From: Lachnospira sp. UBA4285
GTDB lineage: Bacteria > Bacillota > Clostridia > Lachnospirales > Lachnospiraceae
NCBI GenBank assembly: GCA_002394965.1
Contig: DGVL01000050.1
Span: forward strand, 1 to 5,236
Direction: 5' to 3'
Length of the DNA: 5,236 nt
Position numbers and translations under genes: made by a program. Shown piece after piece: positions 4,838 through 5,236 of this stretch (within the stretch, counting starts at the first letter, position 1; every line of letters starts with the position of its first letter). A model generated the notes under the pieces. The model made no database searches and was not told the DNA's origin. It saw only the letters and a program-made list of their open reading frames with translations.

Positions 4838-5236
4838 TCAGAATGTTCCTGCGCCCGGATAAAGCGCACTATTTCCAAGAAGTTCTTCGATCCGCAGAAG
4901 CTGATTGTACTTTGCGACTCTCTCGGAGCGGGAAGGCGCCCCGGTCTTTATCTGTCCCACATTCAGCGCGACAGCCAGATCTGCGATTGTCGTGTCCTCC
5001 GTCTCGCCGGACCGGTGGGATACAATGGCGCGGTATCCGGCCTTGTGCGCCATCCGGATGGCGCTCATGGTCTCCGATACAGAACCGATCTGGTTGAGTT
5101 TGATCAGGATCGCGTTGCCGGCTCCCATCTGAATTCCCTTGGAGAGCCTTTCCGTGTTGGTGACGAAGAGATCATCGCCGACCAGCTGCACTCTGCCGCC
5201 GATCGCCGCGGTCATCTTCTGCCAGCCTTCCCAGTC
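4838..5236 (-). CDS. eno: Enolase, C-terminal part (N-terminus beyond window edge)
   Basis: 132 C-terminal residues plus stop; the frame runs open to the last base, starting DWEGWQKM. Enolase interconverts 2-phosphoglycerate and phosphoenolpyruvate in glycolysis, in the cytoplasm. Numbering the fragment from its first residue, QLVGDDLFVTN (17-27) carries the metal ligand Asp21 (yeast Asp320), ILIKLNQIG (43-51) the catalytic base Lys46 (yeast Lys345), SHRSGETED (73-81) Arg75 and Ser76 (yeast Arg374, Ser375), and QIKTG (95-99) Lys97 (yeast Lys396). The spacings agree exactly with yeast enolase. The tail is short and ends YPGAGTF. The SDR gene follows 40 nt downstream on the same strand. Confidence 0.97.
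   Translation of the reverse strand, partial: DWEGWQKMTAAIGGRVQLVGDDLFVTNTERLSKGIQMGAGNAILIKLNQIGSVSETMSAIRMAHKAGYRAIVSHRSGETEDTTIADLAVALNVGQIKTGAPSRSERVAKYNQLLRIEELLGNSALYPGAGTF

Noticed and set aside
4798..4878. N-terminal extension of the SDR gene from an ATG at 4878
   Set aside because: It would overlap the last 41 bases of eno and add 27 residues before the typical SDR N-terminus; no ribosome binding site was found there.

Overview
The window reads as chromosomal DNA of an anaerobic, moderately GC-rich Firmicute. A Lachnospiraceae or related Clostridia origin is my best inference, from AGGAGG-type ribosome binding sites, a BirA-type biotin operator, a CcpA-type cre site, a clostridial-style mannitol-dehydrogenase-family UxuB and a D-mannonate-oxidoreductase-type SDR. 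There are no phage, transposon, CRISPR, rRNA or tRNA signatures. Five of the six genes run leftward (minus strand); only bioY runs rightward.

Right to left on the minus strand: the C-terminal 132 residues of enolase (eno, 4838-5236, cut by the window edge); 40 nt later a complete SDR oxidoreductase of the D-mannonate oxidoreductase type (3955-4797). bioY (3370-3927, plus strand) converges on the SDR gene with a 27-nt gap. bioB (2223-3179) diverges from bioY across a 190-bp control region. Next come mannonate dehydratase uxuA (939-2072) and, 27 nt further on, fructuronate reductase uxuB (1-911, C-terminal part missing at the window edge).

Two functional themes are interleaved. Hexuronate catabolism: UxuB interconverts D-fructuronate and D-mannonate, and UxuA dehydrates D-mannonate to 2-keto-3-deoxygluconate. 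The SDR looks like a second, non-homologous fructuronate reductase, and enolase belongs to the lower glycolysis that receives the KDG-derived triose. Biotin: BioY is the membrane S-component for biotin uptake and BioB is the radical-SAM enzyme that makes biotin from dethiobiotin. The bioB/bioY control region holds a clear BirA operator with perfect 11-bp arms. Its two half-sites each contain a TTGACA hexamer, one facing each gene, so one repressor could shut both.

The uxuA upstream region (150 bp) holds a plausible sigma-A promoter, a short inverted repeat inside it, and a full-consensus cre site that overlaps the bioB stop codon. The most interesting protein-level point is BioB: the radical-SAM cysteines are intact, but the position matching the [2Fe-2S] ligand Cys97 of E. 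coli BioB appears to be glycine. I see no wholly undescribed system here. The leads worth pursuing are regulatory architecture and the BioB variant.
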